Below, piece after piece: positions 27,553 to 36,851 of a stretch of 50,348 nucleotides of DNA. A program made the translations under genes and the position numbers. Origin of the DNA: Tatlockia sp. (GTDB lineage Bacteria > Pseudomonadota > Gammaproteobacteria > Legionellales > Legionellaceae). Position 1 is the first letter of the stretch. Each line of letters opens with the position of its first letter. The stretch spans positions 1-50,348 of the forward strand of contig JACCVV010000066.1 of NCBI GenBank assembly GCA_013697955.1, written 5' to 3'. A model generated the notes under the pieces. It was given only the letters and a program-made list of their open reading frames with translations. It was not told the origin of the DNA and did no database searches.

Positions 27553-27981
27553 CTATGCACATAGTCCTTTAAACCAGAGTGAACAAGTCTCTTCATCCAA
27601 ATTTTTTCGGACATAACTGAGATATTTTGAAAAATCGGTTTCAGATTTATTTATTAACATCCTTTCAGTTGCAGCAGTAGGTGCATGATGGAGAAACTTC
27701 CCAAAATTTTCAGCACAAAAATCCATATAATCTTTTGTAAATAGGATAAAGGTATGCCACATATCATCAATTTCTTCAGGAATTCCGCAAATAAAATCTA
27801 GTTGCTGATCTATAGGTAAGGCAGCCTGATCTTCTTCATGTTTTTGCGTAAGCCATAAAAATTTGATTAATTCTCGTAAAGCCTCTTCACCACTTAATTG
27901 ATTACTGGGGTAGTCCATTTCATAACGTTTTAGGATATCATCGTTTTTATATTTTAAAATTGTCTGTAGATTTTTATTCAT
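27553..27981 (-). CDS. Small conserved protein with DxxWHxF motif
   Basis: 142-aa soluble protein without signal peptide or membrane segment. The central motif DDMWHTFILFTKDYMDFC followed by FGKFLHHAP resembles small bacterial proteins related to the glycine-rich-domain-containing-protein (GRDP/DUF1399) repeat, which share the W-H-x-F-I/L-x-T-x-x-Y core. The conserved His and Trp suggest a metal or ligand site, but no activity is known to me. Its N-terminus is charged and helical. Encoded alone on the minus strand, divergent from the carbonic anhydrase gene with about 110 bases between. Confidence 0.6.
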   Translation of the reverse strand: MNKNLQTILKYKNDDILKRYEMDYPSNQLSGEEALRELIKFLWLTQKHEEDQAALPIDQQLDFICGIPEEIDDMWHTFILFTKDYMDFCAENFGKFLHHAPTAATERMLINKSETDFSKYLSYVRKNLDEETCSLWFKGLCA

Positions 27982-28100
27982 AGGTTATCTCTAATTGAAA
28001 AATTAGTAAGACCAAAAAAAATATAATTGAGGTCTAAAGAGCGCTTTATTTTACCACAAAAATGATTAGAAATTCCGGAACCTACTGAGAAGTGAAAAAA

Positions 28101-28751
28101 ATGAAAACATTAACGAAAGAAATGCAAGAGTCTATTACACCAACAATAGCATTGCACTTAATGCAAGAAGGTAACAAACGATTTGTAAATAACTTAAAAG
28201 TTAATCGTAATTTGTTGCAGCAAGCCAATGAAACGTCTGATGCACAACATCCCTTTGCTATTATTCTAAGTTGTATTGATTCCCGTACTTCAGTTGAATT
28301 GATTTTTGATCAGGGTTTGGGAGATGTATTTAGTGTACGCATCGCGGGGACTATTATTAATGAAGATATTTTAGGTAGTATGGAGTTTGCTTGCAAAGTA
28401 GCAGGCGCTAAAATCATAGTGGTGCTTGGCCATTCTAAATGCGGTGCAATCAAAGGCGCATGTGATAATGTGGAAATGGGTAGTCTGACTGCCTTGTTAA
28501 GTAAAATTCAACCGGCAGTTGCTGCCGAAAAAACGATAATCGAAAACCGCACTTCAAGTAATGAAGAATTTGTGGAAAAGGTTAATACAATTAATATACG
28601 AAGAACCGTGCATGCTGTTATGGAGCGTAGCCCTATATTGAAAGGTCTTATTGAAACTGGCGAGTGTGGAATTATTGGCGGCTATCATGATATCACCACT
28701 GGAAAAGTGAGCTTTTATCAAGACACTAAATTCGGTTTTGAGACCGACTGA
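28101..28751 (+). CDS. Beta-class carbonic anhydrase
   Basis: Zinc enzyme interconverting CO2 and bicarbonate. Counting from an upstream in-frame GTG (28092), the ligands are C61, H114 and C117, with the D63/R65 pair in SCIDSRTS; HSKCGAIKG completes the signature. I prefer the ATG at 28101 (216 aa), because GAGAAG stands about nine bases upstream while the GTG has no spacing for a site. No signal peptide is evident, so it is probably cytoplasmic, although the N-terminal 20 residues are not conserved in the family. It is monocistronic. Confidence 0.92.
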   Translation: MKTLTKEMQESITPTIALHLMQEGNKRFVNNLKVNRNLLQQANETSDAQHPFAIILSCIDSRTSVELIFDQGLGDVFSVRIAGTIINEDILGSMEFACKVAGAKIIVVLGHSKCGAIKGACDNVEMGSLTALLSKIQPAVAAEKTIIENRTSSNEEFVEKVNTINIRRTVHAVMERSPILKGLIETGECGIIGGYHDITTGKVSFYQDTKFGFETD

Positions 28752-28969
28752 TGATATTTATAAGTTTTGTGAGAACGGCATTGCAAAGAGTTCTAAATTT
28801 AGAGGACCGTATTGCAATTGATCATTTTCAGCTTTGTAATCCAGAAAAAGTTAGATCTCCATTACTATATCTAAAGTACTAGCAAAAATTGATTTTGTGG
28901 TATAGCTCAAAAGGATTCTTTTTAGGTAAGTACAGACACCTAAATAAAAATACTTTCTTTGCTAAATAA
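28752..28969. other. Intergenic region without recognisable features
   Basis: 218-base AT-rich gap between the convergent carbonic anhydrase and mevalonate kinase genes. No coding frame, tRNA or clear terminator was found. Confidence 0.5.
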
Positions 28970-29851
28970 TTATACCGCTATCATTTCAGCATTTAAATCT
29001 GGGGGCGGTTTATCCCAAAGGCTTAACACATAGCCTCCGCCTCCGGAACCTGTGGGTTTGACTGCCAATGCCCCTGCATTGGTTAAGAGTTGCATATGTT
29101 GCTGCAAGGTTTCACTGACTAGTCCCCATTGTTTGAAACAATCAGCAGCTTGCGCAATGGCTTTTGCTAAATTTTGAAGCGAATCGGGGGTTTCTTTTTC
29201 AAGAGCAGCCTTCGCTTTATGTACACTTTCAGACATTTTTTTATCGATTTCATCACCTTTTTCTGCATCTTTTTGCCATAAGGCATGAACCTGCTTTATG
29301 CAATGTGAAGTGATGCCAATTTGGCCACAAGATGAAAGATACCATTTTGGCTGCCAGTCCTGGATTAAAGGTTTTATTTGGCCTTGTTGAAATCTAACGC
29401 CTTTATCGGCAGAAACGCCCGCAATATCCAGTCCACTGCTTTTGCCATGAAAGAGATTTTCCAAATCCCTGGCAAAGGAAAAAAATTTTTCCTCATTAAT
29501 AAAATTTTGAAACCTAAACCAGCGAGCTGCAGCAACAGAAAGGGCGGCTGAGGCTCCCATTCCTACACCAATTGGAATATTAGAGTAAAGATGAAAATGG
29601 CCAGTTAGATTGTTTAGTGATTTTCCAAGAAGCTGCTGTCCTTTTTCTAAAACAGACCAGAATAACAATTGCATCTCAGGGCCACTTAAACCTTCATAAT
29701 GAGCCGACAGTTCTTTTTCGGATTTAGAGTATTTTAGACACAGTGTTTTTTCTTTTATCGGATAAACCAGGGCTTCATGCTCGCGTAATACAGCGTGTTC
29801 GCCTGCAAGAATCCATTTACCATAGGTTGTCGATTGAAAATCATAGGACAT
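28970..29851 (-). CDS. mvaK: Mevalonate kinase
   Basis: GHMP-superfamily kinase phosphorylating mevalonate, third-last set of steps of the mevalonate route to isopentenyl diphosphate. With the start at 29851 (MSYDFQSTTYGKWILAGEHAV) it has 293 aa; a Met codon at 29854 just before is equivalent, and the frame extends further upstream inside mvaD without GHMP sequence. GHMP motifs are the N-terminal GKWILAGEHAVLREHEA, the ATP loop PIGVGMGASAALS (around 105-117), the catalytic Asp region SSGLDIAG, and the C-terminal KPTGSGGGGYVLSL. It overlaps mvaD by 11 bases, so the two are coupled. Assignment as mevalonate kinase rather than another GHMP kinase rests on the HAVLREHEA motif and this context. 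Confidence 0.88.
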   Translation of the reverse strand: MSYDFQSTTYGKWILAGEHAVLREHEALVYPIKEKTLCLKYSKSEKELSAHYEGLSGPEMQLLFWSVLEKGQQLLGKSLNNLTGHFHLYSNIPIGVGMGASAALSVAAARWFRFQNFINEEKFFSFARDLENLFHGKSSGLDIAGVSADKGVRFQQGQIKPLIQDWQPKWYLSSCGQIGITSHCIKQVHALWQKDAEKGDEIDKKMSESVHKAKAALEKETPDSLQNLAKAIAQAADCFKQWGLVSETLQQHMQLLTNAGALAVKPTGSGGGGYVLSLWDKPPPDLNAEMIAV

Positions 29852-30788
29852 CATAATTGCCAATAAGGAAATCTTGTTTAAAATGCAGCGCCAAATCGGC
29901 CTGATCAGGGCGATAGAGTAAATGTATATTGGGGCCTGCATCCATAGTTACAATAGGCCCATCACCTTTTAAGCGCCATAAGTTTTGTAAAGCGCGTAAG
30001 GCTTGATTGGTTGCATCAGTCACATAGTGGAAGGGAGGAATACTCGTGCTGAATAAATTATGCATGTCCTGGAATTCGAGCCAACAGATATGATAAATGG
30101 AGGGCCAATCCTTTTCTCGCAGGGCACTTAGCAGGGTCTTTAAATTATCATTTGCTCGCTGGCTGCGAGTGGCATAGGAATGTGAGCTTTTCACTCTTAA
30201 ATGAGCTTCACTGGAGGAAATTCGTTTTTCATCATGGGAAATGATAATAACCTGATGGATCAATTGCGGATAAGGGAGGTCAATCGCTACAACCTTGTCA
30301 TCATCCCAGAGTGCCCAGGGGGAGAAAAATGAACGACAAGAAGAGCCGGAACCTTTCATAGAAATTACTGCCTGCTCTTCGATAGAGGGCATGTCTTTTT
30401 CTGATAGTTCAGAAATCGCGAGCATTGCGCATTTAGTAAGAGCCGCAAAGCTAGACGCAGAACTTGCCAAGCCAGATCCCTGTGGAAAGTTGTTAGTTGA
30501 ACGCACGATAAACGAACCACTGTATTCAAAATAATCTTTGATTCGGGCTAGATGTTGCAAAAAACGAAGCTGGCTCTGGGGTGAAAGTTGAAAAAGATCG
30601 GCTCCAGGAGTTTCAAGAGGTTCCCAAATATCTTTTTTGCCACCATAGCTTTCAAGTTCGACTGAACTTAGCAAATTAGGAAGCGTATACGATAAAGAGG
30701 GATTATCAGGCCTATTGGATTCTTTATCCCTTTTACCCATGTATTTGATTAGAGCAATGTTAGCAGGTGCTTGAGCGAACCATTGCAT
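29841..30788 (-). CDS. mvaD: Diphosphomevalonate decarboxylase
   Basis: ATP-dependent decarboxylase converting diphosphomevalonate to isopentenyl diphosphate, 315 aa. Diagnostic blocks: APANIALIKYMGKRD at the N-terminus, the ATP-binding loop PQGSGLASSASSFAAL (around residue 102-117), the MKGSGSSCRSFF stretch (around 148-160) and VTMDAGPNIHLLY, which carries the catalytic Asp of the family. This AGPN motif separates it from the kinases. It is the first gene of a minus-strand pair with mvaK; 149 bases separate it from the upstream queE gene, so it can have its own promoter. Confidence 0.94.
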   Translation of the reverse strand: MQWFAQAPANIALIKYMGKRDKESNRPDNPSLSYTLPNLLSSVELESYGGKKDIWEPLETPGADLFQLSPQSQLRFLQHLARIKDYFEYSGSFIVRSTNNFPQGSGLASSASSFAALTKCAMLAISELSEKDMPSIEEQAVISMKGSGSSCRSFFSPWALWDDDKVVAIDLPYPQLIHQVIIISHDEKRISSSEAHLRVKSSHSYATRSQRANDNLKTLLSALREKDWPSIYHICWLEFQDMHNLFSTSIPPFHYVTDATNQALRALQNLWRLKGDGPIVTMDAGPNIHLLYRPDQADLALHFKQDFLIGNYDVL

Positions 30789-30937
30789 AGCTGAATCTCC
30801 CGTTTAGTTATGTAAATGCTTTGACCTGTTAAGAACGGAAAAATACTCCGGAAAAATACTCTAAAGCTTAATCCTGAGCTTAATAAAATTTTGTTATATT
30901 CAATTAATCTGAAACTTTTTAAATTCATCAAATAGTG

Positions 30938-31591
30938 TCAATGGCCAGGAGCATCATTCCAAAGTATCTTATGCAATTGGAGTTGGAATCTCACAGGTAA
31001 TTTGTCTTGAACAATCCAATCTGCAAGTCTGGTAGGGTTCAGTTCATTCCAGCTGGGAGAAAAAAGTATTTCAACCCGCTCATCCAAACGATGTTCTTTT
31101 ACCAGTTGGCAAGCCCAGTCATAATCTCCCCGACTGCACAGTACAAATTTAATCTGATCGCTTTTTTTAAGATGTTCCAAATTAGAATATAAATTTTTGC
31201 TGACTTCACCTGAATCCGGTGTTTTCAAATCCATTACGATCATAACGCGTTTATCGACTTCGGAAATGTCGCGTGCTCCGCTGGTTTCCAGCGAGACCTT
31301 GTAGCCTTCATCGCAAAATTTTTGCAAGAGTCCAAAGCATCCGGGCTGTGCTAAAGGTTCACCACCGGTTACGCAAATGAATCTGCAGGCGTAGGATGCA
31401 ACCTTTTCACAAATGTTTGAAATGGAAGTGAGTTCACCGCCATTGAAAGCATAAGCAGTATCGCAATATTGGCAGCGTAGAGGACAACCGGTTAACCGGA
31501 CAAAAACGGTAGGCAAACCGACTGTTGTCGATTCGCCTTGTAATGAATGAAAAATTTCAGTAATACGTAAGAGATTTGAAACGTGCTTCAT
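30938..31591 (-). CDS. queE: 7-carboxy-7-deazaguanine synthase QueE
   Basis: Radical SAM enzyme of the queuosine/7-deazapurine pathway, forming CDG from 6-carboxytetrahydropterin. At 217 aa it is the usual size. The iron-sulfur cluster Cys are C36, C40 and C43 in TGCPLRCQYCDTAY (CxxxCxxC spacing). The SAM-binding VTGGEPLAQ block follows near residue 75, and the N-terminal IFHSLQGESTTVGLPTVF is the QueE signature. It overlaps the cpoB gene upstream by four bases and ends the pal-cpoB-queE operon, a common gammaproteobacterial association. QueC, QueD and QueF are not in the window. Confidence 0.93.
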   Translation of the reverse strand: MKHVSNLLRITEIFHSLQGESTTVGLPTVFVRLTGCPLRCQYCDTAYAFNGGELTSISNICEKVASYACRFICVTGGEPLAQPGCFGLLQKFCDEGYKVSLETSGARDISEVDKRVMIVMDLKTPDSGEVSKNLYSNLEHLKKSDQIKFVLCSRGDYDWACQLVKEHRLDERVEILFSPSWNELNPTRLADWIVQDKLPVRFQLQLHKILWNDAPGH

Positions 31592-32508
31592 GAGACGCCT
31601 AAGGACTCCAGTTTAATCGCTGCTAACTGGGCAGTAGGTGTATCAGGATAGTTTTTAAGTACTTGTTGTAAACGGCTTCTTGCTTCACTATCTTTACCTG
31701 AAGCTGCAAGCGCATAGCCGATTTTAAGCGTACTAGCTGCTGCTTTCGAAGAGCCTGGGAACTGTTTTAACACAAGTTCAAAATGATTAATTGCTTTGGG
31801 GAAATTATGTTTAACCATATAAAGCTCTCCGAGCCAATACTGTGCATTGGCTGTATATCCGCCATGTGGATATTTGTTAATGAAGGCTTGCATGGCCATT
31901 AAAGCATCATCGAAATGCTTATTTTTAACTAGCTCATAAGCAGCAAGGTAAGAGATTTGTTCGTCTGCGGGATTACCTCGCACGGTATTAACTATCGTTG
32001 GATTGATAGTTTTTTCATCAAAATCTTGCACTTGAGTTGTTTTATTCATTGTTGCAGCGATTTGTGGACCTAAGGTCGCAGTTGCAATCTCTTGCTTTGG
32101 TTGTACTGAGGGAGTTAATTGTGCGGATTGAACACCTCCACGAACGCGTGTATCCAAATCTTTATAAAAAGCTAATTGCTGTTGTTGTAATTGCTTTAAA
32201 TCATGAGTCTGCACTTCTAATTGACCACGAAGTTCTTGAATATCCTGTTGCAACCCCTGGATTTTATTCATTAATTCTGCGGTATTTGTAAGCGGCCCAC
32301 TTCCGTGATTATCGTGTGCTAAAGCAATTTCCTCATCACTGTCATCATCAAGCTGAGCCTTGGCAACAGGCTGGACTACGGCAGCCTGTTGTTCATCGAG
32401 AATCGCAAAATTTTCACTGTCATCAACTACTGGTGCTTCAGCAAAGACCTGTAGTGGTAATAAACAGGTAAAACTAAGGCTAAGTAGAAGTCGATGGAAT
32501 TTGATCAT
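31588..32508 (-). CDS. cpoB: Cell-division coordinator CpoB (YbgF)
   Basis: Periplasmic Tol-Pal associated protein coordinating outer-membrane constriction with septal peptidoglycan synthesis, 306 aa. A signal peptide covers about residues 1-23 (ending VFAEA). Next comes an N-terminal coiled-coil trimerisation region (about 80-125: NKIQGLQQDIQELRGQL and following Gln-rich helix), a variable linker and C-terminal TPR repeats (from about 190: YLAAYELVKNKHFDDAL, AQYWLGELYMVKHNFPKAI, LKIGYALAASGKDSEA). Overlaps pal by four bases and queE by four, so the three are translationally coupled. Confidence 0.93.
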   Translation of the reverse strand: MIKFHRLLLSLSFTCLLPLQVFAEAPVVDDSENFAILDEQQAAVVQPVAKAQLDDDSDEEIALAHDNHGSGPLTNTAELMNKIQGLQQDIQELRGQLEVQTHDLKQLQQQQLAFYKDLDTRVRGGVQSAQLTPSVQPKQEIATATLGPQIAATMNKTTQVQDFDEKTINPTIVNTVRGNPADEQISYLAAYELVKNKHFDDALMAMQAFINKYPHGGYTANAQYWLGELYMVKHNFPKAINHFELVLKQFPGSSKAAASTLKIGYALAASGKDSEARSRLQQVLKNYPDTPTAQLAAIKLESLGVS

Positions 32509-33020
32509 CTGGTTGCCTCATAAGTTAACTCAACACGACGATTCATTTTATGTGCTTCATCATCGTGACCTGTATACAAAGGACGTTCTTTACCGTAGCT
32601 AACCACTCGGATTTGTTTTCTGCTTACACCAGCCATTCTTAAAAGTTCAGAAACGGTGTTGGCGCGGCGTTCGCCCAATGCAACGTTGTACTCACGGCTG
32701 CCGCGCTCATCAGTATGACCAGCTAAAAGAACCTGGGCGCCTGGATGAGATTTTATATAGTCAGCCTGAGCCATGAGCGATGGGCTGTATTTGGGGTTAA
32801 AAGAACTATCATCGTAAGAGAATAGGTATCTTTGATTGTGTGGTGCTTGAGTGGTATAGGATTCACCGGGGGCCTGACCTGCAAACTGTGTAAATCCACC
32901 TAAACCATGCGCTGAAACGCCTTCATTGAAACCATCAGCATGACCCGGCACTTTTTTGGAACAGGATGCGAGCAGCACGATGCCTGCAGCAACAAGTCCT
33001 AGCTTAAACGACGCTTTCAT
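32505..33020 (-). CDS. pal: Peptidoglycan-associated lipoprotein Pal
   Basis: Outer-membrane lipoprotein of the Tol-Pal system, 171 aa. The lipobox VLLASC gives C20 as the lipidated residue; a flexible Gly-rich linker follows and the C-terminal OmpA domain binds peptidoglycan, with the conserved motif AGHTDERGSREYNVALGERR and KERPLYTGHDDEAHKMNRRV near the end. In Legionella Pal is a known strong immunogen. It starts the pal-cpoB-queE operon; tolQRAB, which normally precede it, are not adjacent here. Upstream 33021-33147 carries a small CCGCC/GGCGG hairpin (33064-33078) in the leader. Confidence 0.95.
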   Translation of the reverse strand: MKASFKLGLVAAGIVLLASCSKKVPGHADGFNEGVSAHGLGGFTQFAGQAPGESYTTQAPHNQRYLFSYDDSSFNPKYSPSLMAQADYIKSHPGAQVLLAGHTDERGSREYNVALGERRANTVSELLRMAGVSRKQIRVVSYGKERPLYTGHDDEAHKMNRRVELTYEATR

Positions 33021-33147
33021 CCTCTATCTCCTCTTTATTCTTATTGTACTTAAATTGATATATCCGCCTCAATGGCGGGTCATTGTACAATTGTTTTTGC
33101 AATTCCGCTATCGTATCAAATCTTTATTGTTTTGTTGAATTCGTCAA

Positions 33148-33771
33148 TTATTTCTTGTCATTCAAAAGGGAATCCTTATTGACATGGGCTACAACAAATT
33201 TTGAGACCTTAGCTGTAAATAATCTCGTCGCCTTATTAGCCGCAATTACCCCGCCATAAGGTGTATCGCTTGGACATTTTACGTGGTCGCTAAACAGGCG
33301 AGATGCTATGACCCGTTTGTCACTTACATGAGTAAGTACAACCTTGGCCGCGAAATCCACCTGGCTTGGTATTGTTAGGAAATTTTGTTGTAATTTTATT
33401 AATTGAGTGTCTAAACGATAATCGGTATGTTCTGAGTTGGCAGTTGACGTGACAGCATAAAAATAACTAGTACTTTGTAAACTTTGAGCAAGCAAGGGCA
33501 AAAGCATATTTGCTGGTTGGTCAACCCAGGAGTTTTTAGTAAAAGAATTGAGCTCAAAAGGTCTTCTTACATACATCATAGTTGAATCTTGATACCCTGC
33601 TGCTGCTTCAGGTAGAGAGATAAATATAGACTGGCGTGAATAGCTTTGGCCTAAGCGCTGAACAGAAAAACTATCTAATTTATATTGATTAATCACAGCA
33701 GTTTTTACTGGCGAGCATCCCGTTATAACAAATCCTAATCCGAGTAGAATCAAAGGAAAAAATTTATTCAT
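33148..33771 (-). CDS. ABC-type transport auxiliary lipoprotein of MCE operon
   Basis: 207-aa lipoprotein: signal peptide with the lipobox VITGC around residue 19, then a domain of the ABC-transport-auxiliary (PqiC/DUF330-like) type, recognisable by the early [23 protein letters not shown] region and the mixed alpha/beta pattern. Such lipoproteins sit in the outer membrane and partner MCE proteins in moving lipids across the periplasm. It follows the MCE gene by 4 bases, the last gene of a four-gene operon (permease, ATPase, MCE, lipoprotein). Family assignment rests on context as much as on sequence. Confidence 0.75.
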   Translation of the reverse strand: MNKFFPLILLGLGFVITGCSPVKTAVINQYKLDSFSVQRLGQSYSRQSIFISLPEAAAGYQDSTMMYVRRPFELNSFTKNSWVDQPANMLLPLLAQSLQSTSYFYAVTSTANSEHTDYRLDTQLIKLQQNFLTIPSQVDFAAKVVLTHVSDKRVIASRLFSDHVKCPSDTPYGGVIAANKATRLFTAKVSKFVVAHVNKDSLLNDKK

Positions 33772-33775
33772 AGTT

Positions 33776-34699
33776 TTATTCTCCGGGCCCAGGTGGCGCA
33801 GGTGTAGTGCCCCGTATGATTACAGAAGGATTTTGTTTCATTTGAGCAGACACTTTTTCAAGATTTGCTGCAATTTTATCCAGCCGCCGCAATAAAGTGA
33901 TTACGGGCGGAAGCGTTTGTTGAGATATCTTATCGATAGCAATTTTACCGGAATCCATAGTCGAGGAAACCTTATTGCCAGCTTTAGTTATTGAAGAAGA
34001 CATTTTATCGAATTTCTCCAGGCTGGAATTTAAATTGGTTACCATTTCAGGGAATTGTTTGCTTGCATTTTTAACATTTTTCAAGATGATATCTGCATTT
34101 CTTAAGCTTCGATCAATCTGTTTAGAATTTCCGGCAATCGAATTGGTGAAGGTTTTTATATTGGCAAGTGAAGCATTAAAATTCCCAATATTTTGCTCAC
34201 TAAATACCTGATCCATTTTTTTACTAACCTGATTCACATTTTCCGAGACTTCTTTAAGAATTTTATCAAGCTGATTAAAGATTGAAGGTTTTGCAGGAAT
34301 TACAGGAAAGGGTTGATTCGCCTTCGCCGCTAACGGCGCCAAATCTGAAGAATCTGTAGAAAGGCCCACGAATGAATTGCCAGTAATGCCTTGAGAAATA
34401 AGCGTTGCCGAAGTGCCTTCCGTAATGGGTGTCCCATCCTCTATATTAAGAAGAATTACTACCTGGCGAGGATCATTCTGGTTCAATTCAATCTTCGAAA
34501 CAAAGCCTACTTTCACTCCATTGAATTTAACGGGGGCTTGTTCACTTAAGCCGGATACTGCTTCTTTCATGTAAACCGCATAGGTATAATATTTTTTTTG
34601 CTCAAAGCCGACAGAAAGCCATAAACCTGCAGCAATCAATGCACCTGCGAGAATTACAACTGCCAAGCCGACCATGGTATTGTTAGTTTTAGCTTCCAA
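33776..34699 (-). CDS. MCE-family lipid transport protein (MlaD-like)
   Basis: 307-aa membrane-anchored periplasmic protein with one N-terminal TM segment (about 12-32) followed by an MCE domain (about 38-125; [18 protein letters not shown] and [19 protein letters not shown] are the conserved parts), then a long helical region that can form a coiled-coil, and a Pro-rich C-terminus ending PPGPGE. Such proteins form hexameric rings carrying lipids between membranes. It lies in an operon with an MlaE-like permease and MlaF-like ATPase. The full-length MCE is longer than E. coli MlaD (183 aa), resembling PqiB/YebT or Mce4-type single-domain proteins. Confidence 0.9.
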   Translation of the reverse strand: MEAKTNNTMVGLAVVILAGALIAAGLWLSVGFEQKKYYTYAVYMKEAVSGLSEQAPVKFNGVKVGFVSKIELNQNDPRQVVILLNIEDGTPITEGTSATLISQGITGNSFVGLSTDSSDLAPLAAKANQPFPVIPAKPSIFNQLDKILKEVSENVNQVSKKMDQVFSEQNIGNFNASLANIKTFTNSIAGNSKQIDRSLRNADIILKNVKNASKQFPEMVTNLNSSLEKFDKMSSSITKAGNKVSSTMDSGKIAIDKISQQTLPPVITLLRRLDKIAANLEKVSAQMKQNPSVIIRGTTPAPPGPGE

Positions 34700-34782
34700 A
34701 TAGCCTGCTCCTATTTTATCTTAAGACAATAGTTTAACCCGGATAAAGGTCTTAGAGCTACAAATGCCCTCATTTCATCCAA

Positions 34783-35544
34783 TTAAGCTTTATTTTTTTT
34801 ACTTTCCTTGAAGCTACTAAAGTAATCGCTTATTAAAGGATGTGGGTTTTCCATTAATTCTTCAATGGGTGCGATGGCCAATATTTTTCCTTCTCCAACG
34901 AAAGCAACTCTATCTGCACTAATTTTTAACGATTCTATATCATGACTTATCATAACAATAGTAAGATTTAAGGTCTCCCTCAAGAAAACCACCAACTCAT
35001 CAAATAGTCTGGCAGAGCGTGGATCAAGACCTGTTGTTGGTTCATCTAAAAAAAGTAGTTCCGGATCCATTGCCAGAGCGCGTGCCGCAGCTGCTCTCCT
35101 TTGCATTCCACCGCTCAATTCAGAGGGATATTTACCAGCTGCATCCTTGGATAATCCAACCAGTGAAATTTTGAGCATGGCCAACTCTTCCATCAATTTT
35201 GGATCCAGGTTGGTAAATTCCCGCATTGGAAAGGTTATATTTTCTATTACAGTCATTGCCGAAAAAAGAGCGCTATGCTGAAACATCATTCCCCAGCGGC
35301 GACGAATTGAATTGGCCTTGGGTCCACTAAGAGTGGTTATGTCTTCACCAAATATTTTTATTGAACCCTCAGTAGGTTTTAAAAGCATTAGGAGGCTGCG
35401 CAAGATAGTAGTTTTGCCGCTGCCGCTACCGCCAATGATTGCAAGAATTTCGCCTTGTTCAATCTTAAGGTTCACATCCGAGTGAACCCATTGTCCGCCG
35501 AGATAATTTTTTAACCCCGTTATTTCAATGACTGGGTCACTCAT
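34783..35544 (-). CDS. MlaF-like ABC transporter ATPase
   Basis: 253-aa ATPase of the MlaF (phospholipid/MCE transporter) family. Walker A is GGSGSGKTT near residues 38-46, the Q loop MMFQHSALFSAMTV near 90, the ABC signature LSGGMQRRAAAARA near 143, Walker B LLFLDEPTTGLDP near 165 and the H loop VMISHDI near 200. The C-terminal region (about 220-253) is short and charged. Upstream permease stop and this start are adjacent (0 bases). 83 bases separate it from the MCE gene; no terminator was seen there, so the four genes likely remain one operon. Confidence 0.93.
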   Translation of the reverse strand: MSDPVIEITGLKNYLGGQWVHSDVNLKIEQGEILAIIGGSGSGKTTILRSLLMLLKPTEGSIKIFGEDITTLSGPKANSIRRRWGMMFQHSALFSAMTVIENITFPMREFTNLDPKLMEELAMLKISLVGLSKDAAGKYPSELSGGMQRRAAAARALAMDPELLFLDEPTTGLDPRSARLFDELVVFLRETLNLTIVMISHDIESLKISADRVAFVGEGKILAIAPIEELMENPHPLISDYFSSFKESKKNKA

Positions 35545-36681
35545 CTAAATTCCCATCCAGCTATAAACAATTGAGAAAGCGGCATCGACCACAATGATTA
35601 AAAATAAAGCTTGAACTACCGATTTGGTAGTTTGACTGCCAATACTTGCGCTCTGTGTTTCAACCCGGAAACCCTGAAAACAGCCTACCAGAGCGATTAC
35701 CATTGCAAAGGCTGGTGCTTTATAAAGTCCTAACAACATTTGATTGAGTCCGACCGAATCTTTAAGTCTGGCGAGATAATCCATATACCCTACATTTAAC
35801 ATCCATTTAGACATTAAAATTGCACCCATGATGCTAAAGGCATCGCTCCAAAAAATTAGAAGGGGAAAAACAATCAACAAAGCGATTACTTTGGGCATCA
35901 CTAACAATTCGGTAGGGGATAATCCCATAGTGCTTAAGGCATCGATTTCTTCATTGATTTTCATAGAGCCTATTTGTGCTGTGAAGGCAGAGCTTGTTCG
36001 CCCTGCGACAATGATTGCTGTAATTAAGGGGGAGAATTCCCTAAAAATAGCCATGCCTGAAAGATAGGCAATAAAAATATTAGCACCATAGGTTTGTAAC
36101 TGTAAGCCCATTTGGTAGGCAAGCACGACGCCAATTAGAAAGGATAATAAAGCAACAATGGGGAGGGCCTGAATTCCTGAAGAATATATATTAGACATGA
36201 TGCTGGGTAAGTGAAAACGTCGCCAATAGCCGATAGCTTCGAACAATTTTGCACTTAAATCGCCAAGTAAAATAATGAAACCGTCGGCCTGATGTATTTT
36301 TTGGACAGTTTCTTCACCAATTCGATTAAAAAGATTACGTTTGTCGGGGGGAGGTGCTTCGTAATCGAGGTCGTCTCGCTTGTCTTCCACCAGTTTTAGC
36401 AAAGATAACTGTTTTTTGTCGAAATCAATTAATTCTATCTCTTTATCTTTGGATTTCATGCGATCGAGGCATTCCATCAAGGCGAGAGCGCCAGCGCTAT
36501 CGAAGCGGCTTATGTTTTTACCACTGATTTTTACGGTTTTTTCCTCAGGTATTGATGTGAGATCAACTCGACTCAAGAAATCATTAATTTTTTGGACTGA
36601 CCAGGAGCCTTCACAGGAATAGTAATTATTTTCTTTATCAAAAATAAAATTTGTATCTGTAGAAGTTATTGTTTCGGTCAT
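35545..36681 (-). CDS. MlaE-like permease with N-terminal STAS domain
   Basis: 378-aa protein with two parts: a cytoplasmic N-terminal region (about 1-110) similar to a STAS/anti-sigma antagonist fold (SRFDSAGALALMECLDR), and a C-terminal MlaE-type permease (about 130-378) with five to six membrane segments and the conserved cytoplasmic coupling stretch AGRTSSAFTAQIGSMKINEEIDAL. In E. coli these parts are separate (MlaB and MlaE); here they are fused, as in several other bacteria. It starts the MCE operon and lies divergent from fni with 170 bases between. Confidence 0.9.
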   Translation of the reverse strand: MTETITSTDTNFIFDKENNYYSCEGSWSVQKINDFLSRVDLTSIPEEKTVKISGKNISRFDSAGALALMECLDRMKSKDKEIELIDFDKKQLSLLKLVEDKRDDLDYEAPPPDKRNLFNRIGEETVQKIHQADGFIILLGDLSAKLFEAIGYWRRFHLPSIMSNIYSSGIQALPIVALLSFLIGVVLAYQMGLQLQTYGANIFIAYLSGMAIFREFSPLITAIIVAGRTSSAFTAQIGSMKINEEIDALSTMGLSPTELLVMPKVIALLIVFPLLIFWSDAFSIMGAILMSKWMLNVGYMDYLARLKDSVGLNQMLLGLYKAPAFAMVIALVGCFQGFRVETQSASIGSQTTKSVVQALFLIIVVDAAFSIVYSWMGI

Positions 36682-36790
36682 AATCAGCTTTCACCGGAAA
36701 TAATCTAGCATAATACGTATTGAGCGGTTATGCAGCAAAAATACTGGAATATTTTTAATCACAGAGCTTTTAATCCTTTTATTCAATATA

Positions 36791-36829
36791 AAAATCTAGT
36801 TGATAGACCGAAGATATGATAAAATCTAG
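36791..36829. promoter_or_regulatory. Paired 9-bp direct repeats upstream of fni
   Basis: The sequence AAAATCTAG occurs at 36791-36799 and again at 36821-36829, exactly 30 bases apart (three helical turns), in the divergent interval between the MCE permease gene and fni. A -35-like TTGATA (36800-36805) and the AT-rich TATGATAAAAT (36815-36825) lie between them. The spacing suits cooperative binding of a regulator on one DNA face, but this is not proof. Confidence 0.35.
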
Positions 36830-36851
36830 ACCATTTTTTCTAGTTCAATAA

